Of a stretch of 15,786 nt of DNA, positions 1 through 7,219 are shown piece by piece. The position numbers and the translations under genes were made by a program. Source of the stretch: SAT2750 sp963581185 (GTDB lineage: Bacteria > Planctomycetota > Planctomycetia > Pirellulales > Pirellulaceae); the NCBI GenBank assembly GCA_963581185.1, contig CAUZOB010000115.1, positions 1-15,786 on the forward strand, in the 5' to 3' direction. The notes under the pieces were generated by a model. It saw nothing but the letters and a program-made list of their open reading frames with translations, was not told the origin of the DNA and ran no database searches. Position 1 is the stretch's first letter. The number at the start of each line of letters is the position of its first letter.

Positions 1-707
1 TAGGAGGCCAAATCACTGGCCAGCAGCAGTACAGCCTGGGCAATATCCTCTGGCTCACCGTAGCGGCCGAGCGGAATCTGCTGCAGCATCGCTTGGCGAT
101 GCTGCTCGGGGATCGAGCGCCCCATATTGGTCAGAATCAAGCCCGGGGCGATAGCATTGACCGTCACTTGCTGGGACGCCAACTCGCGACTCAGCGACCT
201 GGTCAGGCCCAGCACACCCGCCTTGGCGGCCGAGTAATTCGTCTGGCCAAACGTCCCCAGGAAAGCGGAGATACTGGAGAGATTGATGATCCGGCCAGCC
301 GGCTCAATTCGATCCGCCACCGCCCGGCAGACATGATGCACGCCGGTCAGATTGGTATCAATCACATCCTGCCACTCATCTTCACTCATCTTCTTGATCG
401 TGCGGTCGCGGATAATTCCAGCGTTATTGACGACGATATCCAGTCGCCCGTGCTGCTCAATAACGTCCTCGACCAGCTGACGAATTGCCGGCATGTCGCG
501 CACATCGGCCGGGTGGACGCTGGCCCGCTCGGCCAACTCAGTCGCCAGCTCATTCAGCCTGGCTGAGCCGCCGCCTGGCTCGTCCGCCAGGTCGTTCAAG
601 CAGACGCTGGCACCGGCCTGGTGCAACTGGCGGGCAATCGCCTCACCGAGCCCCTGCCCTGCGCCGGTCACAATCGCAACTTTGCCGGATAAGTCAATTT
701 CCACCAT
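1..707 (-). CDS. SDR-family oxidoreductase, FabG-like (3' end cut by window)
   Basis: NAD(P)H-dependent short-chain dehydrogenase/reductase, closest in pattern to 3-oxoacyl-ACP reductase (FabG) of fatty acid synthesis; cytosolic. I translated 235 residues. The Rossmann nucleotide-binding motif TGAGQGLG is at residues 14-21, NNAG at 94-97, the catalytic serine in NLSSIS (about 144-145), and the catalytic YSAAK (Y158, K162) inside the FabG-like stretch FGQTNYSAAKAG. Family members are about 245-250 residues, so only some 10-15 C-terminal residues lie beyond base 1. The start is ATG at 707, with GGAGG about 10 nt upstream. The gene begins 18 nt after the stop of the transporter gene, so its ribosome site partly overlaps that gap and the two are probably cotranscribed. 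The fold is certain; the substrate is not, because many SDRs resemble FabG without acting on acyl-ACP, and pairing with a transporter rather than other fab genes argues for caution. Confidence 0.88.
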   Translation of the reverse strand, partial: MVEIDLSGKVAIVTGAGQGLGEAIARQLHQAGASVCLNDLADEPGGGSARLNELATELAERASVHPADVRDMPAIRQLVEDVIEQHGRLDIVVNNAGIIRDRTIKKMSEDEWQDVIDTNLTGVHHVCRAVADRIEPAGRIINLSSISAFLGTFGQTNYSAAKAGVLGLTRSLSRELASQQVTVNAIAPGLILTNMGRSIPEQHRQAMLQQIPLGRYGEPEDIAQAVLLLASDLAS

Positions 708-725
708 CGCCAGTTATCCTCCGGA

Positions 726-2288
726 TCACGACAAACCCAACATCTTCAAGATGGTCGGTATCACCTCGTAGGCCAATGCCACCGTGGTAAAGAAACCAAA
801 GAACAGGATCGACCAGGCAATCATGATTGTGCGACCAATTCCCATCGACAGCCTGCCTCGCAATATCCGCTTGTTCATATAAAGCAGCAGGATCGAGTAG
901 ATGAACATCACGCCACCATTCATCGCCGCTGAGGTCTTGAGCAGGAACAGAGGTTTGCCAAAGTTGGGGATAAGTAAAATGGCGGTCCCCAGCAGGATTT
1001 CCCCCCACAGGAAGCAAAAGTAAAGCCGGCTCTGCGACCAGCGAGCGTTGCCGCTCAGGTAGTTCACCTTGACGATGTCGGCGGAGATTCGAGCCACGGC
1101 GTCGAGCACCCCCAGCTCTGTCGTTAACAGGATCGCGATCCCCATGATCATGAAGCCGATCATGACCAGCCCGCCGTGCGAGCTTTTCAGCACCTCCGCC
1201 TGTCCCCAGATAAAGTTGAGATCGTTGCCGTACTTGCCCATCCCGTCCTGCAGCTCACCCTGGGCATCGTAGAACAGCGAGTAGGTGATCAGGGACATCA
1301 GGCAGAGGCAGACGACACAGGTCACGAAGAAACTCAGCAGGTGTTCGATGTTGGCTGCCCGCCACCAGGCGCGCCAGCGAGTAAGGTTCTGCTCGTCTTG
1401 TGGAAAGTGATAGCCGATCTCCTCGGTCGCTTCCTGCTGACCCGTGATCGGGCTGGTAATCCGACCGATGTAACGGCCCATGCCATATCCCTTGTCACGG
1501 ATATAGTTGCTCTGGCCGAGGTTTGTCGTACCCCCTGCGCCGGCGAACGCCAGGGCACCCAGCAACAGCACCATGGAGAGGCCCGAGGTCGTCATATCCG
1601 GCATCTGGCCGATATTGGTGATACCACTCACCATCGCTGTCACAGCGTCGCCACGAATGACCAGGGCCCCCAGGACGACAACCAGCAGCAGGATCAGGCC
1701 GACAAGGAAGATCTGGATTTTTTCCACGGTGTTATAGACGACCGGTCCCAGCGTCAACGCCGCACCAACAATCCACAAGCCGGCAATACCCAGCCAGGAG
1801 ACGTACTTCGCCTTGAATTCCACCTCCCCCGCCTCATTTACAACCTGCTCGGCACCGAACAGCAGCCAGCTGAGCATCGTGCCGGCTCCGGTGGCCCAGC
1901 CGGGCCAGGCCCAGGGAAGAATGTTCAGGATCAACATCAGCCAGGCCAGGTGCCGGCTGATCCGGCAGAATCCTGTAATTGCTGTTTCCCCGGTGGCCAG
2001 TGTCCAACGCTCGATTTCCATATTCAGGAAGAACTGCGTGATCACTCCGATCATGCAGGCCCAGAAGAAAACAAAGCCCACCTTGGAGGTAATGTAGGGC
2101 CAGAGCACGAATTCGCCGGACCCCAGGGCCAGTCCGGCCAGCATGATGCTGGGCCCCAGCATCTTGCGCCAGCTGGTCGGCTCAGGCAGGTCCCGGTACC
2201 GCAAGTGCGGCAAGCTGCCACTTGGCAAAACCTCGTCTGGAACCAGCGAGTCCTGCTCGATCGCATCATCTGCCGGCTGTTCAGTCAT
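726..2288 (-). CDS. Nramp-like integral membrane transporter lacking the canonical metal motifs
   Basis: A 520-residue polytopic membrane protein with about 11 hydrophobic segments after a 40-residue polar N-terminus. The general plan (GPSIMLAG entry to TM1 at residues 45-52, TM6 near 238-262) fits the Nramp/SLC11 branch of LeuT-fold transporters, and I expect automated annotation would call it an Nramp-family divalent metal transporter. In classical Nramps TM1 carries DPGN and TM6 carries MPH, which coordinate Mn2+/Fe2+. Here the TM1 position reads ALGSGEF (54-60) and TM6 reads AGAGGTTNLG (249-258), so neither motif is present. The substrate therefore cannot be assumed to be manganese or iron. 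A cytoplasmic or periplasmic insertion at about 263-315, rich in charged and Trp residues, follows TM6. The start is ATG at 2288 with AAGGTG about 10 nt upstream. It lies 66 nt after the hydrolase gene and 18 nt before the SDR gene on the same strand. The family call is by pattern only. Confidence 0.72.
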   Translation of the reverse strand: MTEQPADDAIEQDSLVPDEVLPSGSLPHLRYRDLPEPTSWRKMLGPSIMLAGLALGSGEFVLWPYITSKVGFVFFWACMIGVITQFFLNMEIERWTLATGETAITGFCRISRHLAWLMLILNILPWAWPGWATGAGTMLSWLLFGAEQVVNEAGEVEFKAKYVSWLGIAGLWIVGAALTLGPVVYNTVEKIQIFLVGLILLLVVVLGALVIRGDAVTAMVSGITNIGQMPDMTTSGLSMVLLLGALAFAGAGGTTNLGQSNYIRDKGYGMGRYIGRITSPITGQQEATEEIGYHFPQDEQNLTRWRAWWRAANIEHLLSFFVTCVVCLCLMSLITYSLFYDAQGELQDGMGKYGNDLNFIWGQAEVLKSSHGGLVMIGFMIMGIAILLTTELGVLDAVARISADIVKVNYLSGNARWSQSRLYFCFLWGEILLGTAILLIPNFGKPLFLLKTSAAMNGGVMFIYSILLLYMNKRILRGRLSMGIGRTIMIAWSILFFGFFTTVALAYEVIPTILKMLGLS

Positions 2289-2354
2289 CGATACAAGTCA
2301 CCTTGTGGAAGCGGATCAAGCTGGCCGCCGAAGTGAGATCTCTCCGGCGCCAGT

Positions 2355-3104
2355 CTACTTGCCCCGCTGATGCGAGAGCAGCCAGGTGTAAACGTCCTCG
2401 TTAGCATAGGTCTCGCTCCAGCTGTTATGGCCCACGCCAGGATAGATGGTCAGCTTGGCACGCTTACCACCCGCTTCCTCAATTGCCGTGATCATGTCCT
2501 GGCTCCGCTTGAGCGATACAGCAGTGTCCTTGTCACCATGAAAGGCCCAGATTGGAATCGCGGCGAGCTTGGCTGCTGTGCCAGGATCGCCACCACCGCA
2601 GATCGGCACGCCAGCAGCAAACAGCCGTGGATAGCGAGCCATTATATTCCAGCTGCCATAGCCCCCCATGCTTAGACCAGTGACATATATACGTTTCCTG
2701 TCGATTTTCTGACTGCCGACCACATGATCTACCAGCATCCTCATCTGCTCGACATTCCAGCTCTGATTTCGAGGACACTGGGGAGATACAACGACAAAGG
2801 GGAAGTCCTTTCTCTCGCCGACAATCCGCGGAGGGCCCCACTTCTTCACCACCTCAAGGTCATCCCCCCGTTCACCAGCGCCGTGCAGAAACAGCATCAA
2901 CGGTAACCGCTTGCCCTGCATCGCCTGCTCTGGCAGGAACAACCAGTAGCGCAGCGTGACTTCCTCGAGCTTGCCATCCAGCTGGATTTCGATCTCCAAT
3001 TGCTGGGCAACCTGGGTTCCGGGCGCCGGCTCGTCTGCCAGGCAGACAGTGAAGAAACCCATTAATAGGGCGAGAACGATCGGTAAGATCCTGACAGAGT
3101 GCAT
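2355..3104 (-). CDS. Exported alpha/beta-hydrolase (esterase/depolymerase-like)
   Basis: A 249-residue serine hydrolase with an N-terminal signal peptide (hydrophobic core at residues 5-21, likely cleavage after CLA at 23), so periplasmic or secreted. Alpha/beta-hydrolase landmarks are all present: oxyanion-hole strand LFLHGAGERG (71-80), nucleophile elbow GLSMGG with S145, acid D193 in HGDKD, and catalytic H226 in GVGHNSW. The layout matches the polyhydroxybutyrate-depolymerase/feruloyl-esterase-like proteins (LpqC type) often called phospholipase/carboxylesterase in planctomycetes; the natural ester is unknown. The reading frame stays open far upstream (to 3839), but that extension runs antisense through miaE. 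ATG at 3104 is chosen because it gives a clean signal peptide and has GAAAGG 6 nt upstream. It is first in a likely minus-strand unit with the transporter and SDR genes. Confidence 0.85.
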   Translation of the reverse strand: MHSVRILPIVLALLMGFFTVCLADEPAPGTQVAQQLEIEIQLDGKLEEVTLRYWLFLPEQAMQGKRLPLMLFLHGAGERGDDLEVVKKWGPPRIVGERKDFPFVVVSPQCPRNQSWNVEQMRMLVDHVVGSQKIDRKRIYVTGLSMGGYGSWNIMARYPRLFAAGVPICGGGDPGTAAKLAAIPIWAFHGDKDTAVSLKRSQDMITAIEEAGGKRAKLTIYPGVGHNSWSETYANEDVYTWLLSHQRGK

Positions 3105-3241
3105 GATGTGCCTTTCGTGGGCTGACCAGAAAGAGGACCAGCAGCCGGGCTCCAGCGGACCGGCAACTATCGACCATGGTAGCGATGTACTATGCAGATA
3201 CCAGTCGAGCGAGCTGCAGTTTTCAGCTCCCCTGCCCGGCC

Positions 3242-3278
3242 GCATGCTGATCGCGGCCACGCTTCTCGACCAGCATGC
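3242..3278. repeat. Inverted repeat between divergent hydrolase and miaE genes
   Basis: A perfect 8-bp inverted repeat, GCATGCTG and CAGCATGC, separated by 21 nt, lies in the 225-nt divergent intergenic region about 50 nt before the miaE start. It could be an operator or a 5' UTR hairpin. There is no T-tract, so it is not a convincing terminator. No matching regulator is nearby. Arms of this length can occur by chance. Confidence 0.3.
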
Positions 3279-3329
3279 CAGCAGCCATAATAAGCGCTGC
3301 CGATCCCACATCCAGACTCCAGTCGCCTG

Positions 3330-3905
3330 ATGCTGAACCTGCAATCCGAAACATCTGATCGCTGGCTTGGCCAGGTCGACGAGCAGCTGGACGAGATCCT
3401 CATCGACCACGCCCACTGCGAGAACAAGGCAGCACGTGCGGCGCTCAACCTGATGATGGCTTACGTCGAGAACAAGGCACTCTGTGAAGCGATGACCGAG
3501 ATCGTGCAGGAAGAACTGGAGCACTTTCACCAGGTCCGCGCGATGCTCGAGCGGCGAGGGATCCCATTTCGACGTTTGCGACCAAGCAACTATGGTGGCC
3601 AGCTGAAGGAGCTGATTCGCAAGCCGGAACCGGATCGCGCCGTCGACCGCTTGCTGGTGGCCGGCCTGATCGAGGCCCGCAGCTGCGAACGATTCGACCT
3701 CTTGCGGAGGCACGTTAACGACCCCGAGCTGGCTGACTTTTATGACAGCCTGTTCGAATCCGAAGCAGGGCACCATGCCACCTACGTGCGTTTCGCCCGT
3801 GACTTTGCCAGTGACGAACAGGTCGATCGCCGGCTGCACGAACTGGCACTGCAGGAAGCCCGCATTATCGAAATGGGCGATCCGCTAGCACGCATGCACA
3901 GCTAG
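3330..3905 (+). CDS. miaE: tRNA 2-methylthio-N6-isopentenyladenosine hydroxylase MiaE
   Basis: Non-heme diiron monooxygenase that hydroxylates the isopentenyl group of ms2i6A37 in tRNAs reading U-starting codons; cytosolic. The 191-residue protein is all-helical and ferritin-like. The expected ligand series is visible: E31 in DHAHCENKAA, ExxH in EELEH (E62, H65), E115 in LIEARSCERF, and ExxH in SEAGHH (E145, H148). Length and motif order fit bacterial MiaE. The ATG at 3330 has no obvious Shine-Dalgarno sequence, and the nearest alternative methionines would remove conserved sequence, so this start is kept. It is divergent from the hydrolase gene and convergent with leuB. Function requires MiaA and MiaB elsewhere in the genome. 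Confidence 0.92.
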   Translation: MLNLQSETSDRWLGQVDEQLDEILIDHAHCENKAARAALNLMMAYVENKALCEAMTEIVQEELEHFHQVRAMLERRGIPFRRLRPSNYGGQLKELIRKPEPDRAVDRLLVAGLIEARSCERFDLLRRHVNDPELADFYDSLFESEAGHHATYVRFARDFASDEQVDRRLHELALQEARIIEMGDPLARMHS

Positions 3906-3919
3906 TGGTCATCCGCCAT

Positions 3920-3941
3920 CCCCTCAGGACCGACAGAGGGG
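3920..3941. terminator. Possible hairpin between convergent miaE and leuB
   Basis: A 6-bp stem, CCCCTC with GAGGGG, encloses a 10-nt loop in the 64-nt gap between the two convergent genes. An alternative 5-bp pairing, GGACC with GGTCC, overlaps it. No T-tract follows on either strand, so intrinsic termination would be weak at best. Confidence 0.25.
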
Positions 3942-3969
3942 TCCCCGGCTATCGCGTTCTGACACAGTA

Positions 3970-5043
3970 CTAGGCACTCGTCGCGTCCAGTGCCTGGCAG
4001 ACGAGATCACCAATTTCGCTGGTCGAATGGCCCATCCGGCCGGCCGCCTGGCTTTCCATCTGCTCGCTGGTGACATTCTTGATGGCTGCGATCACACGCT
4101 GCCCGGCTGTCTCCTGCCCGGATTGTTCCAGCAGCATTCCGAGCGCAGCGATGGCAGCTATCGGATTGATCACGTTTTGACCCGTGTACTTCGGCGCACT
4201 GCCACCCATCGGCTCAAACATGCTGGTGCCACCCGGATCAGGATTCATATTGCCGCCAGCCGCCACACCCATGCCGCCCTGAATCATGGCCCCCAGATCG
4301 GTGATGATATCACCGAACATGTTGGTCGTCACAATCACGTCGTAGTACTCCGGGTTCTTCACCATCCACATGCAGCAGGCATCGACGTGGTTATAGTCGG
4401 GCTCCACATCCGGATAGTCGCCAGCAACTTCCTGGAAGGTACGGTCCCAGAGGTCGTGGCCGAAAGTCAGCACGTTGGTCTTGGCAACCAGCGTAAGTCG
4501 TTTTCCCTTGGGGTTATTCCGTCGCTGGGTATATTCAAAGGCCCAGCGGATACAGCGTTCGCAGCCCTTGCGAGTGTAAACAGCGGACTGCGTGGCAACC
4601 TCATCGGCTGTCCCTTTCTTGAGAAAGCCGCCGATCCCACAGTAGAGATCCTCGGTGTTTTCCCGCACCACCACAAAGTTGATATCCTCGGGTCCCTTGC
4701 CTGCCAGCGGCGTTTCCACTCCGGGATAAAGCTCTACCGGCCGCAGGTTGATGTACTGATCGAGCTGGAATCGCAGGTTCAGTAACAGGCCTTTCTCTAA
4801 AATGCCGGGAGCCACATCGGGATGTCCAACGGCGCCGAGAAAAATAGCATCATGCTGCCCCAGTTCATCGGCCGCCCCGTCTGGCAGGATCTCGCCTGTC
4901 TTGAGGAAATGCTCTCCGCCGAAGGGATAGTGCTGAAGTTCAAAGGTAAAATCCTCGGCCGCAGCAACTGCTGCCAGCACCTTGAGCGCCTCGGCGGTGA
5001 CTTCCGGACCCGTACCGTCACCTGGAATGACTGCAATCTTCAT
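3970..5043 (-). CDS. leuB: 3-isopropylmalate dehydrogenase
   Basis: NAD-dependent beta-decarboxylating dehydrogenase, third step of leucine synthesis (3-isopropylmalate to 2-oxoisocaproate); cytosolic. 357 residues, the family's normal length. Visible landmarks are the start strand IAVIPGDGTGPEV (3-15), substrate arginines near 91, 101 and 127, K188 in AKTN, metal-binding aspartates D245 and D249 in NMFGDIITDLG, and the NAD motif GGSAPKYTG (280-288). The substrate loop reads VRENTEDLYCGIGG rather than the enterobacterial VRELTGG, and the C-terminal stretch GGNMNP...MFEPMGGSAP is of the type shared by several non-enterobacterial LeuB proteins and tartrate dehydrogenase-like enzymes. Isocitrate or tartrate relatives therefore cannot be excluded by motif alone; presence of leuA in the same window favours LeuB. 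ATG at 5043 has only a weak GAGA-type ribosome site. The 263-nt upstream gap shows no leucine-rich leader ORF; an isolated TAGAAT-like -10 (5101-5096) lacks a partner -35. Confidence 0.85.
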   Translation of the reverse strand: MKIAVIPGDGTGPEVTAEALKVLAAVAAAEDFTFELQHYPFGGEHFLKTGEILPDGAADELGQHDAIFLGAVGHPDVAPGILEKGLLLNLRFQLDQYINLRPVELYPGVETPLAGKGPEDINFVVVRENTEDLYCGIGGFLKKGTADEVATQSAVYTRKGCERCIRWAFEYTQRRNNPKGKRLTLVAKTNVLTFGHDLWDRTFQEVAGDYPDVEPDYNHVDACCMWMVKNPEYYDVIVTTNMFGDIITDLGAMIQGGMGVAAGGNMNPDPGGTSMFEPMGGSAPKYTGQNVINPIAAIAALGMLLEQSGQETAGQRVIAAIKNVTSEQMESQAAGRMGHSTSEIGDLVCQALDATSA

Positions 5044-5306
5044 ACTCGACTGTCTCTCAGCAAGAACCGTTCACGTTCAATTCGTCAGAGCGATGATTCT
5101 ACCAGCCGACGGAGCCGTGGTGGAGATGGGGAAGGCCTGCAGGGAGTCAGTGGCTGCTAGCCAACTCAAGAGCCACTCGGCAGGTTTCTCCCGCGAGCCA
5201 GGCACCGCGATCGATAACGCTCCACTCCACCTGGGGCGGACGGCGGTTATGCACGGGGCCTCTGTGCGATCTGGGCGGTAGCAGAGAACTGAGTTACCGC
5301 AGACGC

Positions 5307-5615
5307 TCAGTTGTCGCTGAAGCCGACGCGAACAGGGATTGCGCGACCGAGCGGGTTCTTGGTGTATTCACCAAAGCACTCGTTGCAGAGGTCATAGCGC
5401 TTCTTCTGGTAGAAGTCCTCGGCCAGTTGCTCACTGTCCTCGTCTTCCATCTGATCGAGCATCTCCTGGATTTCCAGCAGGTGATCTCGCTCGTCATCCA
5501 GGTCATCAACATCCAGCGGTTCCATGATTGCCTGCACCTCGAGGCGAACGACATACCGCACGTCAACTTCTGGATCAATCAGCCTCTTACAGCGATCACA
5601 TGAATAATGAATCAT
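5307..5615 (-). CDS. Small CxxC/CxxC acidic protein, function unknown
   Basis: A 102-residue soluble protein. Two CxxC pairs, CDRC at residues 6-9 and CNEC at 77-80, could form one zinc site bringing the two ends together. Between them is a strongly acidic, probably helical stretch (about 35-66, rich in D, E and L). I do not recognise a named family; I believe similar short proteins occur across planctomycetes. The frame also offers an ATG at 5633, but the ATG at 5615 is preferred because GAGGG lies 7 nt upstream of it while the earlier one has no ribosome site. It is divergent from the HNH gene; the 254 nt between them show no clear promoter. Confidence 0.7.
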   Translation of the reverse strand: MIHYSCDRCKRLIDPEVDVRYVVRLEVQAIMEPLDVDDLDDERDHLLEIQEMLDQMEDEDSEQLAEDFYQKKRYDLCNECFGEYTKNPLGRAIPVRVGFSDN

Positions 5616-5869
5616 CACCAAACCCTCTGCCATGGGGTGCGTTTGAACGGGCGACGTTCCGTGCCGACCCGCTGTCAGCCGCCCGGAAGGCGACGACCAC
5701 CTTATGGTAACGCCAACGCGAGCCAGTCGACAAGCGAATCTTTGAGCGAATCGCAGCTGGCCGAATTACTTGATTGGCTGCTCCAAGTTCGGACACCATC
5801 ATGGTCAGAGATGGGCCGCCACGGCGATCGACGTGCGACAGACTCTCGCGGACAGGACAATCTCAGCCG

Positions 5870-6514
5870 ATGATTGTTTCACATCCCTCCCTGCTCAGTA
5901 GCAGCGTGCTGATCCTCAACCGCTCCTACATGGCAGTCCACCTTGTCTCGGTGCGCCAGGCCTGCCTGCTGCTTTATCGTGAAGCTGCCGAGGTGATCGA
6001 TGTGGAAGATGGTCGCTACATGAATTACGACTATCGCAGCTGGTCCGAAATGAGCGAACTGAGAGACGAGCTGGGAGACCTGACTGGTGAGTGGATTCAG
6101 CTGGTGCGGCAACGCCTGCTGGTGCCACGCATTCTGCGACTGGTTCAGTTTGACCGTGTGATTCAGCAGTCGGTGCGATTCAGTCGCCGCAACCTGTTTG
6201 CTCGCGACCAGCAAGCCTGCCAGTACTGCGGGAAGCAACTGAGCTTTGGCCAGATGAGCGTGGATCATGTGGTCCCACGCAGCCAGGGTGGCGAGACCAG
6301 CTGGGACAATATTGTCTGCTGTTGCGTGAAGTGCAACACGTTCAAGGGTGGCCGCACACCTCAACAGGCGCGAATGAAGCTGCCTCTGCTGCCGGCCAAA
6401 CCCTCCCGTTTCCCGCTGCTACCTGTCAAGCATGACCACCCCTGCTACTCGCTCTGGCAGGTCTTCATGCCGACTCCGTCAGCCACTGGCAGGCAGGTAC
6501 AAAAAAAGGCCTGA
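5870..6514 (+). CDS. HNH endonuclease domain protein
   Basis: A 214-residue protein with a C-terminal HNH (beta-beta-alpha metal) nuclease domain. Zinc-type pairs are C117-C120 (CQYC) and C152-C155 (CVKC); the catalytic segment is VDHVVPRSQGG with D132-H133, and the asparagine is N147 in SWDNIV, followed by CNTFKGGRTP. The N-terminal VLILNRSYMAVHLVSVRQA (13-31) is the characteristic opening of a widespread, stand-alone bacterial HNH family whose biological role is not settled. The frame is open upstream to 5774, but ATG at 5870 puts that conserved opening near the N-terminus; no strong Shine-Dalgarno precedes it (AGGA 12 nt away). The last codons and stop overlap the ferredoxin terminator on the opposite strand. 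There is no sign of restriction or mobile-element partners. Confidence 0.87.
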   Translation: MIVSHPSLLSSSVLILNRSYMAVHLVSVRQACLLLYREAAEVIDVEDGRYMNYDYRSWSEMSELRDELGDLTGEWIQLVRQRLLVPRILRLVQFDRVIQQSVRFSRRNLFARDQQACQYCGKQLSFGQMSVDHVVPRSQGGETSWDNIVCCCVKCNTFKGGRTPQQARMKLPLLPAKPSRFPLLPVKHDHPCYSLWQVFMPTPSATGRQVQKKA

Positions 6515-6537
6515 CCTCGTGAAAACGAAGCCAGGCC
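6501..6537 (-). terminator. Rho-independent terminator of the ferredoxin unit
   Basis: Read on the minus strand, a hairpin with stem GGCCTG/CAGGCC (plus an inner TCG/CGA helper pairing) is followed directly by seven T (complement of A 6501-6507). It lies 28 nt past the ferredoxin stop. On the plus strand there is no T-tract after the hairpin, so it serves only the ferredoxin direction. It overlaps the final codons and TGA stop (6512-6514) of the HNH gene. Confidence 0.85.
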
Positions 6538-6565
6538 GTGTTCGATGGTCGCCTGCTGCAGCGGT

Positions 6566-6844
6566 TTAACTGTCAGCCAGCGGCTCTTTCTGCTCAGTAA
6601 TCACAGGCGATGTGAGCGACATTTCAGCGTTCAGGGCAGTGAAACCCTCTTCGCCTTCTGGAATGTTATCTTCCAGGTAGATCGCTTCCACCGGGCACTC
6701 CGGAACGCATGCTTCACAGTCGATGCACTCGTCCGGGTGAATATAGAGCATTTGTTCGCCCTCGTAGAAACACTCTACCGGGCAGACAACAACGCAGTCG
6801 GTGTATTTACATCCGAAGCAGGCTTTACAGACGACATGAGTCAT
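6566..6844 (-). CDS. fdxA: 7Fe ferredoxin ([3Fe-4S][4Fe-4S])
   Basis: Small cytosolic electron carrier of 92 residues. Cysteines C9, C12, C17, C21, C25 and C40, C43, C46, C50 match the set of Azotobacter-type ferredoxin I (CxxCxxxxCxxxCP with a second C-P and CxxCxxCxxxCP), including the segments CKYTDC, CFYEG and IHPDECIDC. The C-terminal ITEQKEPLADS also resembles that family. One extra cysteine, C6, is outside the usual pattern. ATG at 6844 has AAGGAG about 10 nt upstream. It overlaps the preceding small ORF by four bases (ATGA), suggesting translational coupling, and has its own promoter (7099-7071) and terminator (6537-6501), making a self-contained unit. The electron partner is not evident here. 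Confidence 0.95.
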   Translation of the reverse strand: MTHVVCKACFGCKYTDCVVVCPVECFYEGEQMLYIHPDECIDCEACVPECPVEAIYLEDNIPEGEEGFTALNAEMSLTSPVITEQKEPLADS

Positions 6845-6984
6845 AAGAGCTTCTCTCCTTCGCCAATCTCAAACAGCACCTGGCCAGGCGGAACGACCAG
6901 CATGTATCCATCGTCAGATTTCGGCTGAGAGGCAATAATGTCGCCACTGAAAAAGCCAAATCTGTCAAAAATACCTGCCTTCAC
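6841..6984 (-). CDS. Candidate small ORF coupled to fdxA
   Basis: An open frame on the minus strand runs from just after a TGA at 7057-7059 to a TGA at 6841-6843 and has protein-like composition, for example GIFDRFGFFSGDII and GYMLVVPPGQVLFEIGEG. Its stop overlaps the fdxA start as ATGA. From the GTG at 6984 it would encode 47 residues. A CTG at 7035 (64 residues) is the only other extended option, and an ATG at residue 28 would leave only 20. No strong ribosome site precedes the GTG. A ten-codon ORF starting ATG in another frame (7015) ends at TGA overlapping this GTG as GTGA. It lies within the transcript predicted from the promoter at 7071-7099. I recognise no family; it may equally be non-translated leader sequence or the remnant of a longer gene. 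Confidence 0.45.
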   Translation of the reverse strand: MKAGIFDRFGFFSGDIIASQPKSDDGYMLVVPPGQVLFEIGEGEKLL

Positions 6985-7070
6985 ACGAGCGTCAGCTGCG
7001 TGATCGGACTCATTCCACCAAAGCTGGGGGTCCAGCGACCTGCCCCAAAACCAGGGTCAGGTTTGGCCGA

Positions 7071-7099
7071 ATACTAGCGATGGTGTATGCCAATGTCAA
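7071..7099 (-). promoter_or_regulatory. Sigma70-type promoter for the ferredoxin unit
   Basis: On the minus strand TTGACA (7099-7094) and TAGTAT (7076-7071) are separated by exactly 17 nt, a near-consensus housekeeping promoter. Transcription would begin near 7064. A short hairpin, CCAAA paired with TTTGG (within 7066-7045), would form at the extreme 5' end of the RNA. Confidence 0.65.
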
Positions 7100-7138
7100 G
7101 GATACGTCAGCGGGTGAAGAAGTGGACGCGGATCAACC

Positions 7139-7167
7139 TTGCTTCGGATTGGCAGGGCTCCTAGAAT
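7139..7167 (+). promoter_or_regulatory. Possible promoter for the ECF sigma gene
   Basis: TTGCTT (7139-7144) and TAGAAT (7162-7167) are 17 nt apart. The -10 is good, the -35 moderate. The start point near 7174 would give a 5' UTR of about 90 nt that contains the hairpin at 7187-7219. The gene could also autoregulate from a different, lineage-specific promoter type that I could not recognise. Confidence 0.35.
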
Positions 7168-7186
7168 CTGGCGTGTTTTGGGATTT

Positions 7187-7219
7187 AGCATGTGGCGGGA
7201 TTATCTTCCCGCAGATGCT
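7187..7219 (+). repeat. Two-part hairpin in the leader of the sigma gene
   Basis: A stem of AGCAT/ATGCT and GCGGGA/TCCCGC with a small asymmetric internal loop (3 and 2 nt) and a 6-nt apical loop, about 45 nt before the sigma start. No T-tract follows. It could be an operator or a structured 5' UTR. Apart from this hairpin and the two promoters I see nothing else in the non-coding part of 6985-7263. Confidence 0.4.

Noticed and set aside
1176..2336. Long plus-strand ORF (386 codons) antisense to the transporter gene
   Set aside because: Its product is Gln/His/Pro-rich and without recognisable domains, and it mirrors a minus-strand gene with clear membrane segments; it is an open frame caused by codon bias.
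3105..3839. N-terminal extension of the hydrolase frame
   Set aside because: It would run antisense through miaE and bury the signal peptide; the ATG at 3104 has its own ribosome site.
4027..4785. Plus-strand ORF of 252 codons inside leuB
   Set aside because: Antisense shadow of a well-conserved enzyme gene; His-rich, no domain.
5044..5306. Leucine leader or attenuator upstream of leuB
   Set aside because: No Leu-rich short ORF with a ribosome site and no hairpin with a T-tract found on the minus strand.
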